A stretch of 13,866 nucleotides of DNA from Holophagaceae bacterium (GTDB lineage: Bacteria; Acidobacteriota; Holophagae; Holophagales; Holophagaceae), in assembly GCA_003538615.1 (NCBI GenBank), contig DPRT01000013.1, forward strand, positions 27,934-41,799, given 5' to 3'. The notes below the pieces were generated by a model. That model was given only the letters and a program-made list of their open reading frames with translations. It searched no databases and was not told the origin of the DNA. Shown piece after piece: positions 6,987-13,797 of this stretch. The position numbers and the translations under genes were made by a program. The first letter of the stretch is position 1. Each line of letters begins with the position of its first letter.

Positions 6987-8306
6987 TCAGCTCCGCTTCA
7001 ACTCGACGCTGAGCTTGGCGGTGATGCCCTTGGCGGGCGCCGGGCGCTGGATCTGGCCTTCGGCCACCACCTGCCCCCGGTGGCGCAGCTGAACGAAGAT
7101 CTCGATGTCCTGGCCATCCGCGCCGGCGGGCACCTCGAGCCGCAGCACGGAGGGCGCGCCCTGGCGCCCCACCTGCGTCAACTCGCCCATCAGGGAGGAG
7201 ATGGCGTCCTTGGAGTCTGCACCCTTGGGGCGTACCGCGGGACGCTTGCCTTCCACCTTCAGCGAGGCCAGGGCCGCCAGCGGGTCCGCCTTCACGGCAG
7301 GACGGGGGGCCGCTGCGGGAGCGGGGGCCGGGTGGGGCTCCGGCTCGGGTGCCGGGGGAACGGGCACAGGCTCAGGTTCCGGAAGGTCAGGGGCGGCCGC
7401 GAATGCCGGTTCGGGCAGCGCTTCCAGGAAATCTTGCCCGGGGCCCCCGGGACCGGGGCCTTCCGTCCCTTCATCCTCATCCGTGATGAAGGCGATGGAT
7501 TCGTCCTCCGCGGGGGGCTCGGGCAGGTGGGGCGCCTCGATGAAGATGCCCGTATCGTCGTCCATGTCGGGCAGCGGATCGCCTCCGGTGGTCTGAAGGG
7601 ATCCTTCCATGTCCAGCAGGTCGGTGACGGAAGGCAGATCCGACAGGGTGAGGGCCCCCGAACTGGAGGGTGCCGCAACGCTGGGGGCCGGTGCCTTCGG
7701 GGCGGCCTGCCCTTCCCCAAGCACATGGGTCTTGATGTGCGACAGCGCCAGCCGGGTGATGCCGCGCAGGGTCTCGAACACACCGGTGCCATCGGACGCC
7801 ACGGACTGGAAGCTGGGCATGCCGCGGGGGTTGAAGGCCGCTTCGAGTTCGTCCACGGGCACCACGTTCTTCAGGTCCCGCTTGTTCCACTGGAAGACCA
7901 CGGGGATGTCCTGGAGGCTCAGCCCCAGCTCCCGGAGGTTCTCCTCGAGGTTCGTCCAGCTCTCGCGGCAGGCGTCCACCATGGGCACCTGGCTGTCCAC
8001 CACGAACACGATGCCGTCCACGCCCTTGAGCACCAGCTTCCGGGTGCTGTTGTAGAACACCTGGCCGGGCACCGTGTAGAGCTGCAGCTTGGTCTTGAAC
8101 CCGCCCACCATGCCCACGTCCATGGGCAGCAGGTCGAAGAAGAGGGTGCGGTCCGTCTCGGTGTTGAGGCTCACCATCTCGCCGCGGGCCTTCTGGCTCG
8201 TCTTGCCGTAGATGGTGTTGAGGTTGGTGGTCTTTCCGCACAGACCGGGCCCGTAGTAGACGATCTTCGCCGTCATCTGCCGGGTGGCGTGATTGAAGAA
8301 GACCAT
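6987..8306 (-). CDS. mglA: MglA-type small GTPase with a long C-terminal extension (439 aa)
   Basis: The first 200 residues are an MglA-type Ras-like GTPase, the polarity switch known from Myxococcus gliding motility. It opens IVYYGPGLCGKTTNL with Walker A at 19-26. Switch I is NTETDRTLFFD with Arg53, switch II is YTVPGQVFY with Gln82, and the guanine-specificity motif NKRD lies at 141-144; these positions coincide with the catalytic residues of Myxococcus MglA. Ordinary MglA ends near residue 195. Here about 240 more residues follow: an acidic then Pro/Ala-rich linker (about 201-339), and a C-terminal segment (about 340-439) ending in a basic, strand-rich unit (VLRLEVPAG, IEIFVQLRHRGQVV, AKLSVELKRS). 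No mglB is adjacent. The start has AGAGG seven bases upstream. A promoter and an upstream terminator lie just before it; lolA follows after one base. GTPase identity is secure; whether it drives motility or another polarity process is not known. Confidence 0.93.
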   Translation of the reverse strand: MVFFNHATRQMTAKIVYYGPGLCGKTTNLNTIYGKTSQKARGEMVSLNTETDRTLFFDLLPMDVGMVGGFKTKLQLYTVPGQVFYNSTRKLVLKGVDGIVFVVDSQVPMVDACRESWTNLEENLRELGLSLQDIPVVFQWNKRDLKNVVPVDELEAAFNPRGMPSFQSVASDGTGVFETLRGITRLALSHIKTHVLGEGQAAPKAPAPSVAAPSSSGALTLSDLPSVTDLLDMEGSLQTTGGDPLPDMDDDTGIFIEAPHLPEPPAEDESIAFITDEDEGTEGPGPGGPGQDFLEALPEPAFAAAPDLPEPEPVPVPPAPEPEPHPAPAPAAAPRPAVKADPLAALASLKVEGKRPAVRPKGADSKDAISSLMGELTQVGRQGAPSVLRLEVPAGADGQDIEIFVQLRHRGQVVAEGQIQRPAPAKGITAKLSVELKRS

Positions 8307-8325
8307 TCTTGAACCTCTTGGTAGG

Positions 8326-8359
8326 AAAAAGTTTAGCCCGGAATTCCGCCCGGGCTCAA
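8326..8359 (-). terminator. Rho-independent terminator after the peroxiredoxin gene
   Basis: On the minus strand a perfect 7-bp stem AGCCCGG/CCGGGCT (8335-8341 with 8350-8356) closes an 8-base loop. It can extend by two T-A pairs beyond one mismatch and is followed by C and TTTTT (8326-8330). It lies about 30 bases after the peroxiredoxin stop, the right place to end that transcript before mglA. Confidence 0.6.
8330..8359 (-). promoter_or_regulatory. Possible sigma70-type promoter for mglA-lolA
   Basis: Reading the minus strand, TTGAGC (8354-8359) and TAAACT (8330-8335) are separated by 18 bases, each matching four of six consensus positions. The predicted start near 8323 gives a leader of about 17 bases carrying the AGAGG ribosome site. 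It overlaps the hairpin assigned as the peroxiredoxin terminator, which lowers certainty. Confidence 0.4.
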
Positions 8360-8387
8360 TGCAAATGCCGGTTTTCCCGCCCCGGCC

Positions 8388-8900
8388 TCAGGGCAGCGAC
8401 TTGAGCAGGGCCAACACCTGCTGATCGTGGTCCTTCGTGCGGACGTCCCGGATGACCTTGCGGATGGTGCCCTGCCGATCGATGAGGATCGTGACCCGCC
8501 TGGCCATCCCGAGAAGGGGCATCTTCACCCCGTAGGCCTCGATGATCCGCCGGTCCGGATCCGCCAGGAGGCTGAACGGCAGGTGGAACTTCTCGGCAAA
8601 GGCCTTGTGGCTCTCGGTGGTGTCGGCGCTGACCCCGAGGATGACCGCCCCGGCGGCCTGAAGCGCGGAAAAGCCGTCCCGCAGGCTGCAGGCCTGGGCC
8701 GTACAGCCCGGCGTATCGTCCTTGGGATAGAAGTAGAGAACCACCGCCGACTTCCCCTGGAAATCCGCCAGCCGCACCAGGGCCCCATGCTGATCGCGGG
8801 CCTCGAAGGCGGGCGCCTTCAGTCCCTCGGCCACCTCGCCGGCGGAGGCGAATCCGAACATCGCAAGCATCCCCACCGCGCCCCTCCACTTCCGGTCCAT
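8388..8900 (-). CDS. bcp: Peroxiredoxin, BCP/PrxQ type, with signal peptide (170 aa)
   Basis: A thiol peroxidase reducing hydrogen peroxide and organic hydroperoxides. The AhpC/TSA fold begins around KAPAFEARDQHG. The active-site block FYPKDDTPGCTAQACSLRD carries peroxidatic Cys66 and resolving Cys71, five residues apart as in two-cysteine BCP enzymes, so it should recycle through an intramolecular disulfide and thioredoxin. Unlike the usual cytosolic BCP of about 155 residues, this one starts MDRKWRGAVGMLAMFGFASA, a basic start, hydrophobic core and Ala-Ser-Ala site. This predicts export to the periplasm with cleavage near residue 20. The start is fixed by AGGAGG five bases upstream; the longer open frame beyond it is shadow sequence under the divergent dehydrogenase. 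It is separated from that gene by 60 bases and followed by a terminator hairpin. Confidence 0.92.
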   Translation of the reverse strand: MDRKWRGAVGMLAMFGFASAGEVAEGLKAPAFEARDQHGALVRLADFQGKSAVVLYFYPKDDTPGCTAQACSLRDGFSALQAAGAVILGVSADTTESHKAFAEKFHLPFSLLADPDRRIIEAYGVKMPLLGMARRVTILIDRQGTIRKVIRDVRTKDHDQQVLALLKSLP

Positions 8901-8960
8901 GGTGGCCTCCTGAGGGGGCGAGTGTGGCACCATCGGCTGACAGGGAGGAGGGCAGAGATC

Positions 8961-9992
8961 TTGGACAGCGTGATTCGCATGGCCCTGATCCCCGGCGATG
9001 GCGTCGGGCCCGAAGTCATGGCCGAAGCGGAACCCCTGCTGGACTGGATCCGGGCTCGGGGGCGCCGCCTGGAGGTGCTGCGCCTCCCTTACGGAGCCGA
9101 CCACTTCCTGACCACTGGCGAGACCCTTCCCGAGTCTGTCTTTCAGGACCTGCGGGACGGATGTGACGCCATCCTCTTCGGCGCCGTGGGGGATCCGCGG
9201 GTGCCGGACGGACGCCATGCGGAGGAGATCCTCCTGCGCCTCCGGCAGGGCCTCGACCTCACCGTGAACTTCCGCCCCTGCCGTCCCCTTCCCGGCGTGG
9301 GGCAGGCGGGCCTCCACATCGAAGTGTTCCGGGAAAACACCGAAGGCCCCTATGGCCTGCAGGGCTCGACAGAACCCGGCCGCGCCGTGGACATGGCCGT
9401 GCACACGGAGCCCGCTGTGCGGCGCCTGCTGGAAGCCGCCTTCGCCGGCGCCGCAGCCCGGGGCTGCGCCCTGACCCTGGCCCACAAGGCCAACGTGCTG
9501 AAGCACGGTCACGGGCTCTGGGTACGGGTATTTCAGGAGTTGTGTGCAGCCCACCCCCAGGTGCCCGCCCGCGGCATGCACGCCGACATCCTGCTCTGCG
9601 CCCTGGTGCAGGATCCGCGTTCCTTCGGCGTGATCGCCGCGGACAACTACCTGGGCGACCTCATCAGCGATCTCACAGCGGCCTTCGCGGGCGGCATGGG
9701 CACGGCCCCCTCCCTGAGCTGGGCCCCGCACCGGCCCTTCCGCTGTGCCGCGCTGGCGGAGCCGGTGCACGGCTCCGCGCCGGACATCGCGGGCAGCGGC
9801 CTGGCCAATCCCGTGGGCATGATCCTCAGCACGGCCCTGCTCTTCCGCCACCTGGGCTGGAAGCCCGAAGCCCAGGCCGTGGAAGGGGCCGTGGCCGAAG
9901 CCATCGGGCGCGGCATGAAAACCCGCGACCTGGGCGGCAGCCTGAGCACCGCTGACATGGGAACAGCCATCCGCAGCCACCTGCCCCGCTGA
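8961..9992 (+). CDS. NAD-type isocitrate/isopropylmalate/homoisocitrate-family dehydrogenase (343 aa)
   Basis: A decarboxylating beta-hydroxyacid dehydrogenase acting on a malate-like substrate with Mg2+. The start reads MDSVIRMALIPGDGVGPEV. Catalytic residues fit the family: Lys176 (AHKANVLKHGHGL), Asp209 (MHADILL), and Asp233 and Asp237 (NYLGDLISD). Asp275 in HGSAPDIAG marks NAD rather than NADP. The substrate loop is FRENTEGPYG (Arg124-Gly129), which resembles isocitrate and homoisocitrate dehydrogenases more than the RELTGG of LeuB, so leuB is not assigned. The start chosen is TTG at 8961, eight bases after GGAGGAGGG (8944-8952); GTG 8970 and ATG 8979 are alternatives and would leave the ribosome site too far away. 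It is divergent from the peroxiredoxin and convergent with lexA (34-base gap). An isocitrate dehydrogenase role feeding the nearby 2-oxoacid oxidoreductase is attractive but unproven. Confidence 0.86.
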   Translation: MDSVIRMALIPGDGVGPEVMAEAEPLLDWIRARGRRLEVLRLPYGADHFLTTGETLPESVFQDLRDGCDAILFGAVGDPRVPDGRHAEEILLRLRQGLDLTVNFRPCRPLPGVGQAGLHIEVFRENTEGPYGLQGSTEPGRAVDMAVHTEPAVRRLLEAAFAGAAARGCALTLAHKANVLKHGHGLWVRVFQELCAAHPQVPARGMHADILLCALVQDPRSFGVIAADNYLGDLISDLTAAFAGGMGTAPSLSWAPHRPFRCAALAEPVHGSAPDIAGSGLANPVGMILSTALLFRHLGWKPEAQAVEGAVAEAIGRGMKTRDLGGSLSTADMGTAIRSHLPR

Positions 9993-10026
9993 ACGCCGCT
10001 CAGCCCTCTTCGCAGCCCCGTTCCCG

Positions 10027-10680
10027 TCAGCAGCTGCGCATGACCCCGACGAGGACACCCTGGATATCGATGCGCTGGGGGGGATAGCAGCGGGGCTGGA
10101 GCTCGGGGTTGTGGGGGATCAGCCATACGCCCTTCGCGTCGCGGCGGAACTCCTTGAGGGTGACCTCCTCGCGGTCGATGAGCGCCACCACGCGATCGCC
10201 GTTGCGGTATTCGCCCTTGCGCTGGAGAACCACCAGATCTCCGTCGAGGATGGCGTCGTCCACCATGGACTCGCCCCGGACCCGCAGCACGAAGAGCTCG
10301 TCCCGCTGCCGATGGATGCTGTTGGGCACCTCGATGGGCAGGGCGCGGCTTTCGGGCAGGATGGGCGATCCGGCGGCCACGTCCCCGCAGAAGGGGAAGA
10401 TCCGCGGCGCAGTGGCGGGCTCGGGCCGATCCACCCGCGGGGCCGCCCCCTCCACGGCTGGTCCGGCCGCGACCACCAGGTTGTTCCCCTTGCCATGGCT
10501 CCGGACGAGGAAGCCCTTGTCCATGAGGTGCTGCACATGCTTGTGGATGGTGGACACCGCGCTGGAACCCACCCCCTTGGCGATTTCCGCCAGCGTGGGG
10601 CTGCGGCCTTCGTCCTGCACGAAGGTGCGGATGAAGTTCAGGACGGCCTGCTGGCGTTTGGTGAGATCGCTGGCTTTCAT
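10027..10680 (-). CDS. lexA: LexA SOS repressor (217 aa)
   Basis: Represses DNA-damage genes and is inactivated by RecA-stimulated self-cleavage. The N-terminal winged helix runs about 1-70 (LTKRQQAVLNFIRTF, then SPTLAEIAKGVGSSAVSTIH with the recognition helix). The C-terminal S24 peptidase domain has the cleavage bond Ala103-Gly104 in GDVAAGSPIL, catalytic Ser138 (VRGESMVDDAI, followed by DGDLVV) and Lys176 (EVTLKEF). The ATG start gives the standard N-terminus MKASDLTKRQQ. An in-frame TTG 36 bases upstream falls exactly in the -35 element and was rejected. Almost no ribosome site precedes the ATG, and the promoter places the transcript start next to it. Autoregulation is expected of the family; an imperfect palindrome over the -10 is a candidate operator. 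It stands alone between convergent and divergent neighbours. Confidence 0.96.
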   Translation of the reverse strand: MKASDLTKRQQAVLNFIRTFVQDEGRSPTLAEIAKGVGSSAVSTIHKHVQHLMDKGFLVRSHGKGNNLVVAAGPAVEGAAPRVDRPEPATAPRIFPFCGDVAAGSPILPESRALPIEVPNSIHRQRDELFVLRVRGESMVDDAILDGDLVVLQRKGEYRNGDRVVALIDREEVTLKEFRRDAKGVWLIPHNPELQPRCYPPQRIDIQGVLVGVMRSC

Positions 10681-10681
10681 A

Positions 10682-10740
10682 GGTTCCAAGGTAGGAGCCG
10701 ATCCAAAGGTCGTCAATCCCTTTTTTTTCGCTTTATTTCA
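10682..10740 (-). promoter_or_regulatory. lexA promoter with UP-like A-tract and candidate operator
   Basis: On the minus strand TTGACG (10711-10716) and TACCTT (10688-10693) are spaced 17 bases. Upstream is an A/T-rich block including eight consecutive A residues (10721-10728), resembling an UP element. Counting from the -10 puts the transcript start at about 10681, one base before the ATG, so the mRNA would be nearly leaderless. The -10 sits inside an imperfect palindrome GGCTCC-TACCTT-GGAACC (10682-10699, one mismatch), a candidate LexA operator. It does not match the classic CTGT-N8-ACAG or GAAC-N4-GTTC boxes. Confidence 0.6.
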
Positions 10741-10773
10741 GATCACCAAAGACACTCTTTCCAGCACCTTTCA

Positions 10774-10802
10774 TGGATGCCCATGGTGGCCTCTGCCATA
10801 CT
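10774..10802 (+). promoter_or_regulatory. Possible promoter for korAB (weak)
   Basis: The lexA-korA gap (10681-10872) has no gene. The best plus-strand candidate is an extended -10, TGC-CATACT (10794-10802), with a poor -35 TGGATG (10774-10779) at 17 bases, giving a leader of about 64 bases. Just before it lies a small palindrome CATGG-ATGC-CCATG (10772-10785) of unknown meaning. No riboswitch or terminator was recognised in the leader. Confidence 0.3.
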
Positions 10803-10872
10803 GGAGGATGCTGTGACGAACCTAGTATTTACGCCCTCTTCGTCGCCATTGCCCCGATGCGAAAGGAGTCCC

Positions 10873-12696
10873 ATGACTGCCGCCCTTGCCTCCCCCTCGA
10901 CCACCGGAGGAGCGAAAACCCGGATCAATGATTTTTCCATCCAGGTGGCCACGGTCAACGGATCGGGTTCCCAGACCGCGAACACCGTCCTGTTGCGCGC
11001 CATCTTCCAGATGGGCGTCTTCGTCAGCGGCAAGAACCTCTTCCCTTCGAACATCGCCGGCCTGCCCACCTGGTTCACCATCCGGGCCAGCGCCAAGGGC
11101 TACGTGGCCCGCAAGGCCAGCAACGAGATGCTGATCCTCATGAACCCTGAGACGGCCAAGGAGGACATCGCCAAGGCCGACCCCGGCGCGCTGGTGATCT
11201 ACGACGAGCCCCTGCAGCTCGACAAGCTCCGGAACGATCTGGCCTTCACGCCCGTGCCCTTCCAGAAGCTGGTCACCGCCTCCTGTCCCGAACCCAAGCT
11301 GCACAAGCTCGTGAAAAACATGATCTACGTGGGCGTGGCGGCCCGCCTGCTCGGCATCGACATGGAGGAGGTCAAGAAGGCCATCGCCAAGCAGCTGAAG
11401 GGCAAGGCCAAGGCCATCGAGCTCAACCAGACGGCCTGCATGGCCGGCTACGACTGGGCCATGGAGAACCTCGAGGACCAGGACCACATCAAGGTCGTCC
11501 GCGACAACAAGACCCAGGGCCTCATCATCGTGGACGGCAACGAGGCCTGCGCCCTGGGCGCCCTCTTTGCCGGCGTCACCGTGGTGGGCTGGTATCCCAT
11601 CACCCCGGCGTCGAGCCTCGTGGAGACCTTCATCGAATACGCCGAGGAGTACCGCAAGGATCCCAAGACCGGCAAGTCCACCGTCGCCATCGTGCAGATG
11701 GAGGACGAGCTGGCCTCCGCGGGCGTGGTGCTCTCCGCGGGCTGGGCGGGCGCCCGCTCCATGACCTCCACCGCGGGCCCCGGCGTGTCGCTCATGAGCG
11801 AATTCATCGGCCTGGGCTACTACGTGGAGGCCCCCGGCGTTTTCTTCAACGTGGCCCGTACGGGTCCCAGCACGGGCCTCCCCACGCGCACTCAGCAGTC
11901 CGACGTGGAGCTTTGCGCCAAGTGCAGCCACGGCGACACCATGCACATCAACCTCTACCCCGGGAATATGGAGGAGTGCTTCCAGTTCTCCTACGATGCC
12001 TTCGACCTGGCCGAGCGGTTCCAGACCCCCATCTTCGTCGTCACCGACCTGGACCTGGGCATGCAGAACTGGTCCTCGAAGCCCTTCGCCTATCCCGCCA
12101 AGCCCTATGACCGGGGCAAGGTCCTCAACCAGCAGCAGCTCGCGGAGGCCAAGGACTGGGGCCGCTACAAGGACGTGGATGGCGATGGCATCTGCTACCG
12201 CTCCCTGCCCGGCACCCCCGGTGGCAAGGGCTCCTACTTCACCCGCGGCTCGGGCCACAACGCCTACGCCCAGTATTCCGAGAAGCCTGAGGATTACGTC
12301 GAGGTGGTGGACCGCCTGAGGAAGAAGTACGAAACCGCCAAGACCCATGTGCCCGTCCCCGTGTTCCGCAACCTGGGCTCGGGCAAGGGCATCCTCGCCT
12401 TCGGCTCCAGCGATCCCGCTGTCGTCGAGGCCCAGGATCTCCTGGCCGAGCTTGGCCTCAAGACCGACTACCTGCGCCTGCGGGCCCTGCCCTTCACGGC
12501 CGAGGTCGATGCCTTCGTGATGGAGAAGCAGGTGGTCTACGTGGTCGAGCAGAACCGCGATGGCCAGATGGCGAACCTCTTCCGCGAGACCTATCCCGAG
12601 CACGCCACCAAGTTCAAGAGCGTCCTCCACTACGACGGCCACGCCATCGATGCCAAGTGCATCGTGGATCAGATCACCGCCTTCGAGCAGAAGTAA
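10873..12696 (+). CDS. korA: 2-oxoacid:ferredoxin oxidoreductase, fused gamma-alpha subunit (607 aa)
   Basis: Large subunit of a cytosolic thiamine-dependent enzyme that oxidatively decarboxylates a 2-oxoacid (most likely 2-oxoglutarate) to the acyl-CoA while reducing ferredoxin. The first 200 or so residues are the gamma domain, with NGSGSQTANTVLLRAIFQMG and GKNLFPSNIAGLPTWFTIR. The alpha domain begins near residue 225 with DGNEACALGALFAGV and the signature YPITPASSLVE (Tyr241). It continues with MEDELASAGVVLSAGWAGAR and TSTAGPGVSLMSE. The 607-residue gamma-alpha fusion is the KorA form seen in several aerobic and anaerobic bacteria. The start has AAAGGAG four bases upstream. The same frame is open much further upstream, but that part lies under lexA and is not coding. 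korB follows after ten bases. 2-oxoglutarate versus another 2-oxoacid cannot be proved from sequence alone. Confidence 0.94.
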   Translation: MTAALASPSTTGGAKTRINDFSIQVATVNGSGSQTANTVLLRAIFQMGVFVSGKNLFPSNIAGLPTWFTIRASAKGYVARKASNEMLILMNPETAKEDIAKADPGALVIYDEPLQLDKLRNDLAFTPVPFQKLVTASCPEPKLHKLVKNMIYVGVAARLLGIDMEEVKKAIAKQLKGKAKAIELNQTACMAGYDWAMENLEDQDHIKVVRDNKTQGLIIVDGNEACALGALFAGVTVVGWYPITPASSLVETFIEYAEEYRKDPKTGKSTVAIVQMEDELASAGVVLSAGWAGARSMTSTAGPGVSLMSEFIGLGYYVEAPGVFFNVARTGPSTGLPTRTQQSDVELCAKCSHGDTMHINLYPGNMEECFQFSYDAFDLAERFQTPIFVVTDLDLGMQNWSSKPFAYPAKPYDRGKVLNQQQLAEAKDWGRYKDVDGDGICYRSLPGTPGGKGSYFTRGSGHNAYAQYSEKPEDYVEVVDRLRKKYETAKTHVPVPVFRNLGSGKGILAFGSSDPAVVEAQDLLAELGLKTDYLRLRALPFTAEVDAFVMEKQVVYVVEQNRDGQMANLFRETYPEHATKFKSVLHYDGHAIDAKCIVDQITAFEQK

Positions 12697-12706
12697 GGAG
12701 CCGACC

Positions 12707-13759
12707 ATGACGACCACCACCCCTTCCGCTCCTGTTCCGGCCGCCCCCACCAACAAGCTCGGCTTCACCAAGCAGGACTACGTGGGCTCCAAGTCCACCC
12801 TCTGCGCCGGCTGCGGCCACGATGCCATCACGGCCCAGATCATCAATGCCGCCTTCGAATCCAGCATCGAGGGCTACCGGGTCACCAAGTACTCCGGCAT
12901 CGGCTGCTCCTCGAAGACGCCCGCCTATTTCATGAACCAGGGCTGGGGCTTCAACAGCGTGCACGGCCGCATGCCGTCCATCGCCACGGGCGCCTCCCTG
13001 GCCAACCGGAACCTCATCAACATCGGCGTGTCCGGCGATGGCGATTCCATGTCCATCGGCATGGGGCAGTTCGTCCACGCCGTGCGCCGCAACATCCCGA
13101 TGATCTACATCATCGAGGACAACGGGGTCTACGGCCTCACCAAGGGCCAGTTCTCCGCCACCGCCGACAAGGGTTCCCACCTCAAGTCCGGCGCCGTGAA
13201 CGACCTGCCGCCCATCGATCCCTGCACCCTGGCTATCGAGCTGGGCTGCGGTTTCGTGGCCCGCTGCTTCTCCGGCAACCCCAAGCAGCTGAACGCCATC
13301 CTCAAGGCCGCCTTCGCCTATGAGGGCACCGTGGTGCTGGACATCATCAGCCCCTGTGTCACCTTCAACAACCACGACGCCTCCACGCGCTCCTACAAGC
13401 ACGTCAAGGACCATGACTTCCCCCTCCACGACCTGGGCTTCATCCAGTACTCCGAGGTCGAGGACGTGGAGATCGCCGCGGGCGAAACCGAGGTCGTGAC
13501 CTTCCCGGACGGGTCCAAGGTCGCCATCAAGGCCATCCACGAGACCTACGATCCCACGGACCGCTTCGGGGCCATGAAGGCCATCCACGAATCCATGGCC
13601 AAGGGCGAGTTCCTCACGGGCCTGCTCTACATCAACCCCACCCAGCCCCCCCTCCCCCAGGTGCTCAACCTGGTGGATGAGCCCCTGGCCACCCTGGGCG
13701 AGGACCTGCTCAAGCCCAGCCCCGCCGAGCTGGGCAAGATCATGCAGGCATTGATGTAG
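12707..13759 (+). CDS. korB: 2-oxoacid:ferredoxin oxidoreductase, beta subunit (350 aa)
   Basis: The beta subunit binds thiamine diphosphate and a [4Fe-4S] cluster and passes electrons to ferredoxin. Four cluster cysteines are visible: Cys33 and Cys36 (LCAGCGHDA), Cys67 (SGIGCSSK) and Cys217 (SPCVTFNNH). The thiamine/Mg site is GDGDSMSIGMGQF, with Gly110-Asp113, followed by IEDNGVYGLTKGQ. The N-terminal 15 residues are a Thr/Pro/Ala-rich lead without family similarity. AAGGAG lies six bases before the ATG, immediately after the korA stop, so korA and korB are one operon. The stop codon lies inside the predicted promoter of the tRNA gene downstream. No ferredoxin gene is adjacent, so the electron acceptor is encoded elsewhere. 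Confidence 0.95.
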   Translation: MTTTTPSAPVPAAPTNKLGFTKQDYVGSKSTLCAGCGHDAITAQIINAAFESSIEGYRVTKYSGIGCSSKTPAYFMNQGWGFNSVHGRMPSIATGASLANRNLINIGVSGDGDSMSIGMGQFVHAVRRNIPMIYIIEDNGVYGLTKGQFSATADKGSHLKSGAVNDLPPIDPCTLAIELGCGFVARCFSGNPKQLNAILKAAFAYEGTVVLDIISPCVTFNNHDASTRSYKHVKDHDFPLHDLGFIQYSEVEDVEIAAGETEVVTFPDGSKVAIKAIHETYDPTDRFGAMKAIHESMAKGEFLTGLLYINPTQPPLPQVLNLVDEPLATLGEDLLKPSPAELGKIMQALM

Positions 13760-13779
13760 GCCCACAGGCCCGCTACACT
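13751..13779 (+). promoter_or_regulatory. Probable tRNA-Ala promoter overlapping the korB stop
   Basis: TTGATG (13751-13756) and TACACT (13774-13779) are spaced exactly 17 bases, each with four of six consensus matches. The predicted start near 13786 is only about four bases before the mature tRNA 5' end. The -35 covers the last two sense codons of korB. Confidence 0.5.
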
Positions 13780-13797
13780 GATCGTTCGTGGGCCTGT
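13758..13797. repeat. Inverted repeats pairing the korB 3' end with the tRNA 5' end
   Basis: AGGCCCAC (13758-13765) is complementary to GTGGGCCT (13788-13795). Overlapping it, ACAGGCCC (13764-13771) is complementary to GGGCCTGT (13790-13797), the tRNA acceptor strand. A korB read-through RNA could form either hairpin. There is no T-run, so it is not a standard terminator. Confidence 0.55.

Noticed and set aside
6807..8312. 501-residue plus-strand open frame opposite mglA
   Set aside because: Gly/His/Arg-rich translation without motifs; the minus strand carries unmistakable MglA motifs with a proper ribosome site.
10681..10716. Longer lexA starting at an in-frame TTG
   Set aside because: That TTG is the first base of the -35 element TTGACG; the ATG at 10680 gives the standard LexA N-terminus.
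10721..10728. T8 run on the plus strand as a terminator
   Set aside because: No stem-loop precedes it on the plus strand; it fits better as the A-tract upstream of the lexA -35.
10111..10872. Upstream extension of korA, including in-frame ATGs at 10777 and 10783
   Set aside because: The extension overlaps lexA or reads through the intergenic region with no similarity and no ribosome site; the ATG at 10873 has AAAGGAG in place.
10773..10929. Short Cys-containing open frame overlapping the start of korA
   Set aside because: No ribosome site, no similarity, and it runs out of frame into korA; most likely chance.
10822..12771. 649-residue minus-strand open frame opposite korA
   Set aside because: Composition is Gly/His/Leu/Val-rich with no domain, and it lies entirely over a strongly conserved korA; antisense shadow.
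12674..13765. 363-residue minus-strand open frame opposite korB
   Set aside because: Gly/Val/His-rich shadow of korB with no recognisable motif.
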